Assembly: GCF_000714535.1 (NCBI RefSeq)
Contig: NZ_AUND01000001.1
Coordinates: forward strand, 186,001 to 250,000
DNA length: 64,000 nt
From: Thioclava pacifica DSM 10166
Lineage (GTDB): Bacteria; Pseudomonadota; Alphaproteobacteria; Rhodobacterales; Rhodobacteraceae
Direction of reading: 5' to 3'
Both the position numbers and the translations under genes were made by a program. The notes beneath the pieces were generated by a model that saw only the letters and a program-made list of their open reading frames with translations, searched no databases and had not been told where the DNA came from. This document shows, piece by piece, positions 9,654-18,125 of the stretch (within the stretch, counting starts at the first letter, position 1; each line of letters opens with the position of its first letter).

Positions 9654-10997
9654 GTGTCCACCAGCCAGCTCACCGAAGGGATCGTGCCCGGACGGCTCGA
9701 CCCGGAAAGCTATTGCACCAACTTCGCCGATCATGCCCCGGCGTTGAGCGCGCAGGAGGCCCGGATCGCGGCCGATCGCTGCTATTTCTGCCATGATGCA
9801 CCCTGCATGGAGGCTTGCCCGACCACGATCGACGTGCCGCTTTTCATTCGGCAGATCGCGACCGGCACGCCCGAAGCGGCGGCCAAGACGATTTTCGAGC
9901 AGAACATTCTGGGCGGCATGTGCGCCCGAGTCTGCCCGACCGAGAACCTCTGCGAAGGCTCCTGCGTGCGTATGGATGCAGAAGGCGAGCCGGTCGAGAT
10001 CGGTGCGCTGCAACGCTTTGCGACCGACACGCTGATGGCCAAGCAAAGCCACCCCTTCGCCCGCGCCGAGCGCACGGGCAAGTCGGTGGCGGTGGTGGGC
10101 GCCGGGCCTGCTGGCCTCGCCTGTGCGCATCGTCTCGCGATGAACGGCCATGAGGTAACGATTTATGATGCACGCTCGAAACCGGGCGGGCTGAACGAAT
10201 ACGGTATCGCCAGCTACAAGGCGCCGGGCGGGTTCGCTCAGGCCGAAGTGGATTGGCTTCTGCAGATCGGTGGGATCACCATCGTCGAGAACTGGCAGCT
10301 GGGCCGCGAAGGCGACGGCGATCTGGCCGAGCTGCTGGGCGATTACGATGCGGTCTTCCTCGGCATGGGGCTTGCGGGCGTGAACGCGCTGCGCCTCGAT
10401 GGCGAGGACAAGGAGGGCATCCGCCCCGCGACCGACTTCATCGCCGAGCTGCGTCAGGCCTCCGATCTGGCTGAACTGCCGATCGGGCGTGACGTGGTGG
10501 TGATCGGCGGCGGCATGACGGCGGTGGACGCTGCCGTGCAGTCGAAGCTCTTGGGCGCGCTCAACGTGAGCCTCGTCTATCGCCGCTCGCGCGCTGAAAT
10601 GCCCGCGAGCGTGGTCGAGCAGGAACATGCGCTGACGAATGGCGTGACGATCATCGAGAACGCCGCCCCCATCGCCATTCACGGCAATGGCGCGGTGCGC
10701 GAGGTCGAGTTCGCCTATACGAAGAAGGGCGAGGGCGGTCTGGAAATGACCGACGCGACCTTCCGCCTCAAGGCCGATCAGGTCTTCAAGGCGATCGGTC
10801 AGACGCTGGGCGACATGCCCGCGCAGATCGAGATCGCGGGCGGCAAGATCAAGGTGGACGGCGCGGGCCGCACCTCGGTCGAGAGAGTCTGGGCCGGGGG
10901 CGATTGCACCCATGCCGGCGAAGACCTGACCGTGACGGCGGTTGCGCAGGGGCGCGATGCGGCGGAAGAAATCCACCAATTTCTGATGGAGGGCTGA
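9654..10997 (+). CDS. preT: NAD(P)-dependent dihydropyrimidine dehydrogenase, flavin/Fe-S subunit PreT
   Basis: The 447-residue protein has N-terminal cysteine clusters for two [4Fe-4S] centres (CYFCHDAPCMEACP and CARVCPTENLCEGSC). An FAD-binding GAGPAGLACAHRLA motif and an NAD(P)H-binding GGGMTAVDAAVQ motif follow. It takes electrons from NAD(P)H and passes them to PreA. The pair reduces uracil and thymine to their 5,6-dihydro forms. The GTG start at 9654 was chosen because AGGGAG lies eight bases upstream. preA starts three bases after the stop. Confidence 0.94.
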   Translation: MSTSQLTEGIVPGRLDPESYCTNFADHAPALSAQEARIAADRCYFCHDAPCMEACPTTIDVPLFIRQIATGTPEAAAKTIFEQNILGGMCARVCPTENLCEGSCVRMDAEGEPVEIGALQRFATDTLMAKQSHPFARAERTGKSVAVVGAGPAGLACAHRLAMNGHEVTIYDARSKPGGLNEYGIASYKAPGGFAQAEVDWLLQIGGITIVENWQLGREGDGDLAELLGDYDAVFLGMGLAGVNALRLDGEDKEGIRPATDFIAELRQASDLAELPIGRDVVVIGGGMTAVDAAVQSKLLGALNVSLVYRRSRAEMPASVVEQEHALTNGVTIIENAAPIAIHGNGAVREVEFAYTKKGEGGLEMTDATFRLKADQVFKAIGQTLGDMPAQIEIAGGKIKVDGAGRTSVERVWAGGDCTHAGEDLTVTAVAQGRDAAEEIHQFLMEG

Positions 10998-11000
10998 GCG

Positions 11001-12299
11001 ATGGCCGATCTGACTTCCAATTTCATCGGTATCAAATCCCCCAACCCGTTCTGGCTGGCCTCCGCGCCACCGACCGACAAGGAGTATAACGTCCGCCGCG
11101 CTTTCGAGGCCGGTTGGGGCGGGGTCGTGTGGAAGACGCTGGGCTCGGAAGGCCCGCCGGTCGTGAACGTGAACGGCCCGCGTTACGGCGCGATCTACGG
11201 CGCGGATCGCCGGCTGCTGGGTCTGAACAATATCGAGCTGATCACCGACCGTCCGCTCCAGACCAACCTGCGCGAGATCAAATCGGTCAAGCGCGACTAT
11301 CCGGATCGGGCGCTTGTCGTTTCGCTGATGGTGCCCTGCGACGAGGATAGCTGGAAGGCGATCCTGCCGCTCGTCGAGGAAACCGGCGCCGACGGGATCG
11401 AGCTGAACTTCGGCTGCCCCCATGGCATGGCCGAGCGCGGCATGGGCTCGGCGGTGGGGCAGGTGCCCGAATATATCGAGATGGTGACGCGCTGGTGCAA
11501 GCAATACACCCGCATGCCGGTGATCGTGAAGCTGACGCCCAACATCACCGACATTCGCCGACCCGCCGAGGCCGCCAAGCGCGGCGGCGCCGATGCGGTG
11601 TCGCTGATCAACACGATCAACTCGATCACCTCGGTCGATCTGGATGATTTCGCGCCCGAGCCCACCATCGACGGCAAAGGCACGCATGGCGGCTATTGCG
11701 GTCCGGCGGTGAAGCCGATCGCGCTGAACATGGTGGCCGAGATCGCACGTAACCCCGAGACGGCGGGCCTGCCGATCTCCGGCATCGGTGGCGTGACCAC
11801 CTGGCGCGACGCGGCGGAGTTCATGGCGCTCGGCGCGGGCAATGTGCAGGTCTGCACCGCAGCCATGACCTACGGGTTCAAGGTCGTGCAGGAGATGATC
11901 TCGGGGCTGAGCGACTACATGGATCGCAAGGGCTTCACCTCGACCTCCGAACTGGTGGGGCGCGCGGTGCCGAACGTGACCGACTGGCAATATCTCAACC
12001 TCAACTACGTCACCAAGGCCGAGATCAATCAGGACGATTGCATCAAATGCGGCCGCTGTTTCGCCGCCTGCGAGGACACCTCGCACCAGGCGATCGCGGT
12101 GTCGGACGATCGTGTTTACACGGTCAAGGACGAGGAATGCGTGGCCTGCAACCTCTGCGTCGATGTCTGCCCGGTGGATTGCATCACCATGCGCAAGCTC
12201 GACAAGGGCGAGGTGGACCCCCGCACGGGTGAGACGGTCGGCGATTACGCCAACTGGACGACCCACCCGAACAATCCCTCGGCCGCCGCGGCCGAGTAA
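11001..12299 (+). CDS. preA: NAD-dependent dihydropyrimidine dehydrogenase catalytic subunit PreA
   Basis: The 432-residue protein has an FMN-binding TIM barrel, including FGCPHGMAERGMGSAVGQ, VKLTPNITDI and GIGGVTTWRDAAEFMALGA. A C-terminal ferredoxin-like domain holds two CxxCxxCxxxC clusters (CIKCGRCFAAC and CVACNLCVDVC). It reduces uracil and thymine with electrons from PreT, the first step of the reductive pyrimidine pathway. Later steps are encoded at 18920, 20259 and 13814. The residue aligned, from memory, with the mammalian catalytic Cys appears to be Val (GMGSAVGQ). Confidence 0.95.
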   Translation: MADLTSNFIGIKSPNPFWLASAPPTDKEYNVRRAFEAGWGGVVWKTLGSEGPPVVNVNGPRYGAIYGADRRLLGLNNIELITDRPLQTNLREIKSVKRDYPDRALVVSLMVPCDEDSWKAILPLVEETGADGIELNFGCPHGMAERGMGSAVGQVPEYIEMVTRWCKQYTRMPVIVKLTPNITDIRRPAEAAKRGGADAVSLINTINSITSVDLDDFAPEPTIDGKGTHGGYCGPAVKPIALNMVAEIARNPETAGLPISGIGGVTTWRDAAEFMALGAGNVQVCTAAMTYGFKVVQEMISGLSDYMDRKGFTSTSELVGRAVPNVTDWQYLNLNYVTKAEINQDDCIKCGRCFAACEDTSHQAIAVSDDRVYTVKDEECVACNLCVDVCPVDCITMRKLDKGEVDPRTGETVGDYANWTTHPNNPSAAAAE

Positions 12300-12309
12300 G
12301 GGCAGAGGC

Positions 12310-12846
12310 CTAGCGCGTCACGTCGAGGCTCGGCGAGGGGCGCTCGGCAACCTGTGACCAACCATCCTGAGGCGCGCCACTCCGATCATCGGGTGGCGCG
12401 TCTTTCGTTGCGGGGGCCGGCTCGGCCATTTCTGACTGAGGCAGGGCGCTGCTGTCCGTCTGCTCAGGCGCGTGCTCTTCCTCGGGCGCTTCGGCCTCGA
12501 TCAGCTCTGGCGCCGCCTTGAGCGCAGCCGCCTTGGCCTCGAGCGGTGTGACCTCGAAAGTCGGAAGCGGCCCTGTCAGCGGATCGGGATCGGGCGGCGG
12601 CAGGTTTTGCGCTTCGCCCGCGTCGCGCGCGGCATTCGCGCGCATCTCGGCCATTGCGCCAAGCGCACGCGCCTGTTGTGCATGATCCTGCGGCGTCTGC
12701 GTATCCACATCCGCGCCCATGCCGCCATTCGAATTGGCGGGTTTCTTTGCAGGCTCTACCGTACTGGCAGGCGCTGTTTTCGGTGTCGCGGCCATCAGCA
12801 GCGGCGACCAACCGATCTGGGGCATCAGCCCCGAAATCCGGTCCAT
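12310..12846 (-). CDS. Hypothetical Ala/Pro/Glu-rich protein
   Basis: I do not recognise this protein. It has about 178 residues from the ATG at 12846, which follows GGAG six bases upstream. ATGs at 12858 and 12864 are possible alternatives. The N-terminal 25 residues are mildly hydrophobic (GLMPQIGWSPLLMAA). The rest is low-complexity and rich in Ala, Pro, Glu and Asp, with no cysteine and no clear domain, so it is probably largely disordered. It converges on preA with a gap of only ten bases. The frame is open throughout with GC-rich third positions like its neighbours. Confidence 0.55.
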   Translation of the reverse strand: MDRISGLMPQIGWSPLLMAATPKTAPASTVEPAKKPANSNGGMGADVDTQTPQDHAQQARALGAMAEMRANAARDAGEAQNLPPPDPDPLTGPLPTFEVTPLEAKAAALKAAPELIEAEAPEEEHAPEQTDSSALPQSEMAEPAPATKDAPPDDRSGAPQDGWSQVAERPSPSLDVTR

Positions 12847-12965
12847 CCCCAACTCCATTCGCATACACCCCCACGGCGAACGATTCTGCGCCCGCTGAGT
12901 TTACGAATGGTAAATCCGCGTGGGTTTCGCCGCGCAGGGTTAACAGGGCAGGGCTAGGCGCAAGT

Positions 12966-13619
12966 TCAGGGCGTCAGAAGCCGCGTGAAAAGCAGGTCGA
13001 GGAAGGGCGCAGCCCCTTCGATCGGATCCTTTCCGGGGCCGAGCACGGCGCGCACCTGCACGTCGAAATCGGCGTAATGCTGGGTGAGCGCCCAGATCGA
13101 GAAGATCAGGTGATGCGGATCGACCGGGGCAAGACGGCCCTGCGCGATCCAGTGGTCAATCACCGCGGCCTTTTCATCCACCAATGTCTTGAGGTCGGAG
13201 CTCAGCCCCGATCCGATGCGCGGCGCGCCTTGCAGCACCTCATTCGCAAAGAGACGGCTTTCGCGCGGCATCTCGCGGCTCATTTCGAGCTTGCGGCGCA
13301 TGTAGCGCATGATTTCCTCGCGCGGCTCGCCTTCGGGGTTCATCGCACGCAAAGGCGCCAGCCAGACATCGAGAAGTCCGCCCAGAAGTGCCTCGTGGAT
13401 CGCCTCTTTCGAGGGAAAGTAATAGAGCACATTGGGCTTGCTCAGCCCTGCCTCGGCGGCGATCTGATCGAGCGTCGCACCTCGGAAGCCATTCGCGGAG
13501 AACACCTCGAGGGCGGCTTCGAGGATCTTGCCCCGATTGACCTTCTGGATCCGGGTCAGCGGGCGTTTGCCCTCATCCCCGTCCTCGGTGAAATCCTGCG
13601 CGTTCTGTTCTTCGGCCAA
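12966..13619 (-). CDS. rutR: RutR-family TetR repressor of pyrimidine genes
   Basis: The 217-residue regulator resembles E. coli RutR along its whole length. The helix-turn-helix ends in GLSKPNVLYYFPSKEAIHE (about residues 50-68). The ligand domain has DVWLAPLRA, the conserved SRLFANEVLQGAP block and the pocket segment IWALTQHYADF. RutR binds uracil or thymine and then releases its operators. A TTG start at 13619 is preferred because AGGAG precedes it by five bases; the upstream ATG at 13661 lacks such a site. It is divergent from the aminotransferase gene, with one clear and one degenerate RutR box between them. Confidence 0.88.
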   Translation of the reverse strand: MAEEQNAQDFTEDGDEGKRPLTRIQKVNRGKILEAALEVFSANGFRGATLDQIAAEAGLSKPNVLYYFPSKEAIHEALLGGLLDVWLAPLRAMNPEGEPREEIMRYMRRKLEMSREMPRESRLFANEVLQGAPRIGSGLSSDLKTLVDEKAAVIDHWIAQGRLAPVDPHHLIFSIWALTQHYADFDVQVRAVLGPGKDPIEGAAPFLDLLFTRLLTP

Positions 13620-13643
13620 TGCGTCTCTCCTGATGGGCCACCA

Positions 13644-13659
13644 ACCTAACCGATTGCCC
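13644..13659. promoter_or_regulatory. Degenerate RutR box in front of rutR
   Basis: CTAACCGATTGCCCAA agrees with the clear box at 13752 (CTGACCGATTGGTCAA) at 13 of 16 positions. It lies 25 bases before the rutR TTG start, a fitting place for self-regulation. A longer inverted repeat, CCGATTG at 13648-13654 with CAATCGG at 13668-13674, overlaps it. Confidence 0.45.
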
Positions 13660-13751
13660 AAGGCTTGATCAATCGGATGTGAACCTTAAGCATGGAAAAG
13701 CTGCACTGGCAGGCCAAGCTTGACTGGCCTTTTGGCTGTGCTAGCGTGACC

Positions 13752-13767
13752 CTGACCGATTGGTCAA
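13752..13767. promoter_or_regulatory. RutR-type operator
   Basis: CTGACCGATTGGTCAA contains the perfect palindrome TGACC-N4-GGTCA, the core of the RutR consensus TTGACCAnnTGGTCAA. It lies 47 bases before the aminotransferase start at 13814 and inside the intergenic region shared with rutR. Confidence 0.75.
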
Positions 13768-13813
13768 ACTGTTCTTCCCGGCCGGAGCCCCGGCCGCCCG
13801 ACCGGAGTTTCCC

Positions 13814-15139
13814 ATGGCACTCGACCGCAAGACCCCCAACGACCTGAACGCCTTCTGGATGCCGTTCACTGCAAACCGGCAGTTCAAAAAGAACCCGCGC
13901 ATGTTCGTGGGCGCCAAGGACATGCATTACACCACCTCGGACGGGCGCCAGGTGCTCGACGGCACGGCCGGTCTGTGGTGCTGCAATGCGGGTCATTGCC
14001 GCCCGAAGATCACCGAAGCGATCCAGAAACAAGCGGCCGAACTCGATTATGCGCCCGCTTTCCAGATGGGTCATCCGGCGGCTTTCGAGCTTGCCAACCG
14101 CATCATCGACATCGCGCCCGAGGGCATGGAGCACGTGTTCTACACCAACTCCGGGTCCGAGTCGGTCGAGACCGCGCTGAAACTGGCGATCGCCTATCAC
14201 CGCGCCCGCGGCGACGGGGCGCGTACCCGCCTGATCGGGCGTGAGCGCGGCTATCACGGGGTGAACTTCGGGGGCATCTCGGTCGGCGGCATCGTGACCA
14301 ACCGCAAGGTCTTCGGCCCGCTCGTGCCGGGGGTCGACCACATGCCGCACACCCATTTGCCCGACCAGAACGCCTTCACCCGCGGCCAGCCCGAAAACGG
14401 CGCCTATCTGGCGGACGAGCTCGAACGCATCGTCGCGCTTCACGGCGCTGAAACCATCGCGGCGGTGATCGTGGAGCCGATGGCGGGTTCGACCGGCGTT
14501 CTGCTGCCGCCCAAGGGGTATCTCCAGAAGCTGCGCGAGATCACGAAGAAGCACGGCATCCTGTTGATCTTCGACGAGGTCATCACCGGTTTCGGGCGTC
14601 TCGGTTCGGCCTTCGCGGCGCAGCATTACGGCGTGACGCCCGATATGATGACTACCGCCAAGGGCCTGACCAACGGCGTGATCCCGATGGGCGCGGTCCT
14701 GACCTCGGCCGAGGTGCATGACGCCTTCATGAACGGCCCCGAGCACATGATCGAGCTGTTCCACGGCTATACCTATTCGGGCAACCCGATCGCGGCCGCC
14801 GCCGGGATCGCGACGCTCGAAACCTACAAGGAAGAAGGCCTCTTCGAGCGCGCGGCCGAGCTTGCGCCGTATTGGGAGGACGCGCTGCATTCTCTCAAGG
14901 GCACGCGCCATGTGATCGACATCCGTAACGAAGGCCTGATCGGTGCGGTCGAACTGGAGCCGATCGCGGGCGAGCCCACGAAGCGCGCCTTCTCGGCCTT
15001 CCTGAAAGCCTATGAAAAGGGGATCCTGATCCGTACCACCGGCGACATCATCGCGATGAGCCCGCCGCTGATCATTTCCAAGGAACAGATCGACCAGCTC
15101 GTCGGCACGCTGAAAGAGGTTCTCGAAACGCTCGACTGA
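13814..15139 (+). CDS. Omega-amino acid:pyruvate aminotransferase (beta-alanine-pyruvate transaminase type)
   Basis: The 441-residue class III PLP-dependent aminotransferase has LDGTAGLWCCNAGHCRP near the N-terminus, the HVFYTNSGSESVETALK phosphate-binding region and LIFDEVITGFGR. The PLP lysine lies in MTTAKGLTNGVIPMGA. Close relatives convert beta-alanine plus pyruvate to malonate semialdehyde plus alanine. That fits the last step after beta-ureidopropionase in reductive pyrimidine breakdown. The RutR box directly upstream supports this role. The ATG at 13814 follows GGAG, and a terminator follows the gene. Confidence 0.9.
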   Translation: MALDRKTPNDLNAFWMPFTANRQFKKNPRMFVGAKDMHYTTSDGRQVLDGTAGLWCCNAGHCRPKITEAIQKQAAELDYAPAFQMGHPAAFELANRIIDIAPEGMEHVFYTNSGSESVETALKLAIAYHRARGDGARTRLIGRERGYHGVNFGGISVGGIVTNRKVFGPLVPGVDHMPHTHLPDQNAFTRGQPENGAYLADELERIVALHGAETIAAVIVEPMAGSTGVLLPPKGYLQKLREITKKHGILLIFDEVITGFGRLGSAFAAQHYGVTPDMMTTAKGLTNGVIPMGAVLTSAEVHDAFMNGPEHMIELFHGYTYSGNPIAAAAGIATLETYKEEGLFERAAELAPYWEDALHSLKGTRHVIDIRNEGLIGAVELEPIAGEPTKRAFSAFLKAYEKGILIRTTGDIIAMSPPLIISKEQIDQLVGTLKEVLETLD

Positions 15140-15160
15140 TCGGGAGTTCGGAGGAACTTG

Positions 15161-15192
15161 AACCGGCCGCGCGGATTGCGCGGCCGGTTTTT
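15161..15192 (+). terminator. Rho-independent terminator after the aminotransferase gene
   Basis: A perfect 12-bp stem, AACCGGCCGCGC with GCGCGGCCGGTT, has a five-base loop and a T-run. It starts 21 bases after the stop codon. Confidence 0.9.
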
Positions 15193-15235
15193 CATTGGCG
15201 GGGAGGAGGCTGGCAAGGCAGGCCAAGTGGAAAGG

Positions 15236-15772
15236 ATGCCGAATTTATTCCAAACCGAATTCGTAAAGGGTTTCGTGTCACGAATGAAAGGTTTGCGAAT
15301 GGTAGAAGCATCGAGTGCGCCCAAGACCACTTTGGTTCGGTTTCGTCGCGGGCGCTGCGGCGCTTCATCCTCACGACCGTGACCTTCTGGGCCGGTCCCT
15401 TCGCTTCGCAACAGAGCACGGGTGTCAGTATCGGAGAACTCGCCGCCGATATCGCGAGAGTCCGCAGCCCGTTCGATCGCGGGTCAACCGCAGCCTGACC
15501 CGGTCGCCCCCGGTGCGCACAATCGACGACTATCTTGGAGTTGGTGTGGGGCTGCTCACCGGGCTGAACATCGTCACCGGATCGCGGCGCTCATTCGAAA
15601 AGAGCGCTTGGGAGCGGCATTGTCGGGCATCGCACTCGGCGGGATCGCGATCGGATCGCAGCTCTTTACCGGGACGATCATGCTGATCGTTGGTGGGCTG
15701 ATCGCCACGGCGATTATCTACGCGCCGCGCGACGCATTCGGCGAGATATTTGGCGGTCTGTTTGACGGGTGA
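15236..15772 (+). pseudogene. Probable decayed small membrane protein gene (several frameshifts)
   Basis: No single frame codes across this stretch, but protein-like text moves between frames in order. There is a possible start (MPNLFQTEFVKGFVSRMKGL, frame of 15236). A second frame then reads LRRFILTTVTFWAGPFASQQ and GELAADIARVRSPFDRG (15355-15499). A third reads VRTIDDYLGVGVGLLTGLNI (from 15513). A return to the first gives LIRKERLGAALSGIALGG and a hydrophobic tail ending YAPRDAFGEIFGGLFDG. This pattern fits a frameshifted remnant with one or two membrane segments, or possibly assembly errors. I do not recognise the family. The 687-base gap holds nothing else apart from the terminator at its left edge. 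Confidence 0.35.
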
Positions 15773-15826
15773 CTGCCAAGCGCCTCAATCCATGGCGCTG
15801 TCGGGTCAGCTTGCTGTGGCGCCAGT

Positions 15827-16408
15827 TCACCGATCGCCCGGATAGACCTTCTCGGGCGGAAGCTGATAGCTCCATTCCAACCCCGCATTCTTCCAGCCGT
15901 TGAGAGCGCGGTGGCCCCGTTCGATCCCGTCCTGCGCCACATCGCCTTCGAACCCGTCGATGATCGTGTAGACGTTTTCGTATCCCAGATCGTAGAGCAT
16001 GTTCGCGGCTTTTGCGCTGCGCGTGCCCGAGCGGCAGAGGATCACGATAGGGGTCTCATCCTCGATCCCGGCGGCCTCGGCGTAATCGAGGAAGGAGAAC
16101 TCGAAATCCGGGTTGGAGATCATCCTGTAGCTTTGCAGGCTGGGGTCATAAGCGGCGTCTTGGGGCATCGTCATCACGGGTATGTTCACGTCGATCCGGC
16201 TGGGTAAGCCGAGAAAGGTCAGCTCTGGACGCGAGCGCACGTCAAGGAAGAGCACGCCCGGATCCTCGAGCATCCGCGCCGCATCTGGCGCGGAGAGATA
16301 CAGCCCCGCCTTGGTCTGCTTGTTGGCTGGCACGTCGGTCACTTCGGCAAAGGCGGCCGGCGCGAGGGCCATCACTGCGAGGATGGCGCGCAAAGAACTG
16401 GAGAGCAT
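15827..16408 (-). CDS. Exported rhodanese-like domain protein
   Basis: The 193-residue protein has a signal peptide (LRAILAVMALAPAAFAEV) and a rhodanese domain with FLDVRSRPELTFLGLP. The active-site loop is VILCRSGTRS, where the Cys carries the transferred sulfur; IIDGFEGD follows. Periplasmic rhodaneses of this kind move sulfane sulfur or serve redox roles, and the acceptor is unknown here. The ATG at 16408 follows GGGAGG. It lies within the pyrimidine region but has no evident link to that pathway. Confidence 0.85.
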   Translation of the reverse strand: MLSSSLRAILAVMALAPAAFAEVTDVPANKQTKAGLYLSAPDAARMLEDPGVLFLDVRSRPELTFLGLPSRIDVNIPVMTMPQDAAYDPSLQSYRMISNPDFEFSFLDYAEAAGIEDETPIVILCRSGTRSAKAANMLYDLGYENVYTIIDGFEGDVAQDGIERGHRALNGWKNAGLEWSYQLPPEKVYPGDR

Positions 16409-16594
16409 GGCAAGAGCCTCCCTGACGCATGTGCCGCGCCGGCCGCCCCGCGGTCGTCGCGGAATGGATGAAGGCCGCCAATGGCGGCCCGACTCAAAAA
16501 ATTTCATGTCTGAGATGTCACATTATCACGGTTCAGTGATTCACGGTAGCGTCTATGCGCCCCGCCTAGGAGATCCCCGTGACTCGGACGCCGA

Positions 16595-17176
16595 TCAATA
16601 GGGATCTTTCGCGCCGCGATCGGAGCTCAGCGTTTGTTGCGAACGGCTTACCAGAAGCTCGAGCGCATCGGCGAGGTGCTCTTCCCCGATCGCCCGATCC
16701 CCACGTGCCACACGAATGCGATGCGCCTCGATCATCACGTCGGCATGGGCATGCCCGCGTGGCGGCTCGAACTTGTAGCAGGCGAGCTCGATCAGCAGCC
16801 CGAGCGGATCCTTGAAATAGATCGAATCCATGAAGCCGCGATCCTTCACGCCCGAATGCTTGATGCCGCGCTCGTCGAGGCGTTCGACCACTTGGCGATG
16901 GGTGGCCATGGAGACGTTGAAGGCAAGGTGGTGCACACAGCCCGGATCGGTCGGCGTGCGGTCATGCACGGGTTTGCGGGTCTCGTCGGTGAAGACGGTG
17001 ATCAGCCGCCCGTCGCCGGGATCGAAATAGAGATGCCCCTCGTTTTCATTGTCGAGATTAGGCTGGTCGAAGACGAAGGGCATGCCGAGCACGCCTTCCC
17101 AGAAATCGATCGAGCTTTGCCGGTCCGCTCCGGTCAGCGTGATGTGATGAACCCCTTGGGTCTGCAATTTGCGCAT
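16595..17176 (-). CDS. VOC-family (glyoxalase/extradiol dioxygenase fold) protein
   Basis: The 193-residue protein has paired VOC modules: VHHITLTGADRQSSIDFWEGVLG at the N-terminus gives the first metal His, and VHHLAFNV starts the second half. A closing YFKDPLGLLIELACY holds the usual metal Glu. This arrangement suits a ring-cleaving dioxygenase or glyoxalase-like enzyme, but the substrate is unknown. The ATG at 17176 is chosen over the longer frame because the extra 41 residues do not look coding and a GGGAGG site precedes it. Confidence 0.78.
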   Translation of the reverse strand: MRKLQTQGVHHITLTGADRQSSIDFWEGVLGMPFVFDQPNLDNENEGHLYFDPGDGRLITVFTDETRKPVHDRTPTDPGCVHHLAFNVSMATHRQVVERLDERGIKHSGVKDRGFMDSIYFKDPLGLLIELACYKFEPPRGHAHADVMIEAHRIRVARGDRAIGEEHLADALELLVSRSQQTLSSDRGAKDPY

Positions 17177-17342
17177 GGTCTCCTCCCGTATTCCTGGCGT
17201 GGAAGAGTAACGCGAAAAGGCCCTCGGTCGAGGCGCAAACCCTGTGCAGCCGCGCGCGAAACCTTGCCGAGCCTCGCGCGCGACCCCTTGCGGGCGCAAG
17301 TCATGCGCCTATCTTGCGCGGCGTTCCCCCGGAGGTGACCCG

Positions 17343-18125
17343 ATGCTGCGTGCCGCGCTGTTTCTGCTGCTGATCCTGCCCGTGCCGGCGATGGCGGAGC
17401 TCATTTCCTGCCAGACCTCGATCCGGGGCAAGACCTATGAGTTTCGCTACGATCCCGACAATGACGCGCTCAAGGACAGCCGTTCGCTGCGCGAAAAGAT
17501 CTTCGGCGAGAAGGGGCAGGTGAACTGCCCGGCGCTGGTCACGCTGCGCGCGATCACGCCCGAGTTGGATGATGCGCAGCGCGCGCCCTTCTGTCTGCAA
17601 TGGGACCCCGAGCGTGAAACCTATCTTGGTTATGACCGGGGTGAGCGCGATGCCTACGGAATGTGTCGCGAGCCCTCGAAGAGCATCTGCCAGCGACTGA
17701 CCGGCAGTGCCGAGGCGGCGGGAAAACTGCGCGATGGCGCGATCGATGCGGCCGGGGGGGCTTTTGGGACGGTGCTTGGCGACAAGATCGGCGGGATGAT
17801 CGTCTCCGATCAGGCGGATCGGCTGCAAAAGCGGCTCGTCGATGCGGGGCTGGCGGTATTGGCCGGGGCCTCGACGCCCGCGCTGGCCGCGACGGCGGTG
17901 GTGGTTGGCGGCGCGGTCTATGTCTGCTCGGAAGACGGGGCAGACGGGGTGGGCGTTCAGGCAGAGCCTGTGCCAGAACCCGACAATGGCGCGGAAATCC
18001 TCGGCTCGGAGTTGCCTGTCACCCATTTGGCGCCCGGTGTGACCGGCGCGCCGCTGCGCCCTGTCGAGACGAAAGACCTGCCGGGGGTGTCTGAGACGGA
18101 GCCACCGCCGCAGACTGGCGATTAG
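17343..18125 (+). CDS. Secreted hypothetical protein
   Basis: The 260-residue protein has a clear signal peptide (LFLLLILPVPAMAE, cleavage near residue 18). Five cysteines at about residues 21, 61, 86, 104 and 112 suggest disulfides or a compact domain. A glycine/alanine-rich hydrophobic stretch follows (VLAGASTPALAATAVVVGGAVYVC), then a Pro/Glu-rich tail. I do not recognise the family. The ATG at 17343 follows GGAGG. It converges on the second RutR-like regulator with a four-base overlap. Confidence 0.7.
   Translation: MLRAALFLLLILPVPAMAELISCQTSIRGKTYEFRYDPDNDALKDSRSLREKIFGEKGQVNCPALVTLRAITPELDDAQRAPFCLQWDPERETYLGYDRGERDAYGMCREPSKSICQRLTGSAEAAGKLRDGAIDAAGGAFGTVLGDKIGGMIVSDQADRLQKRLVDAGLAVLAGASTPALAATAVVVGGAVYVCSEDGADGVGVQAEPVPEPDNGAEILGSELPVTHLAPGVTGAPLRPVETKDLPGVSETEPPPQTGD

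Noticed and set aside
9603-12266. Minus-strand frame of 887 codons over preT-preA
   Set aside because: Opposite-strand shadow of two clear enzymes; no motif, composition rich in Arg, His and Ala.
13648-13674. CCGATTG / CAATCGG inverted repeat as an independent operator
   Set aside because: It overlaps the degenerate RutR box and may be by chance; kept only as a remark under that box.
16473-16489. GGCCGCC-AAT-GGCGGCC hairpin between the VOC and rhodanese genes
   Set aside because: Its T-run would come before the stem for the minus-strand genes, so it is not a terminator; no other role seen.
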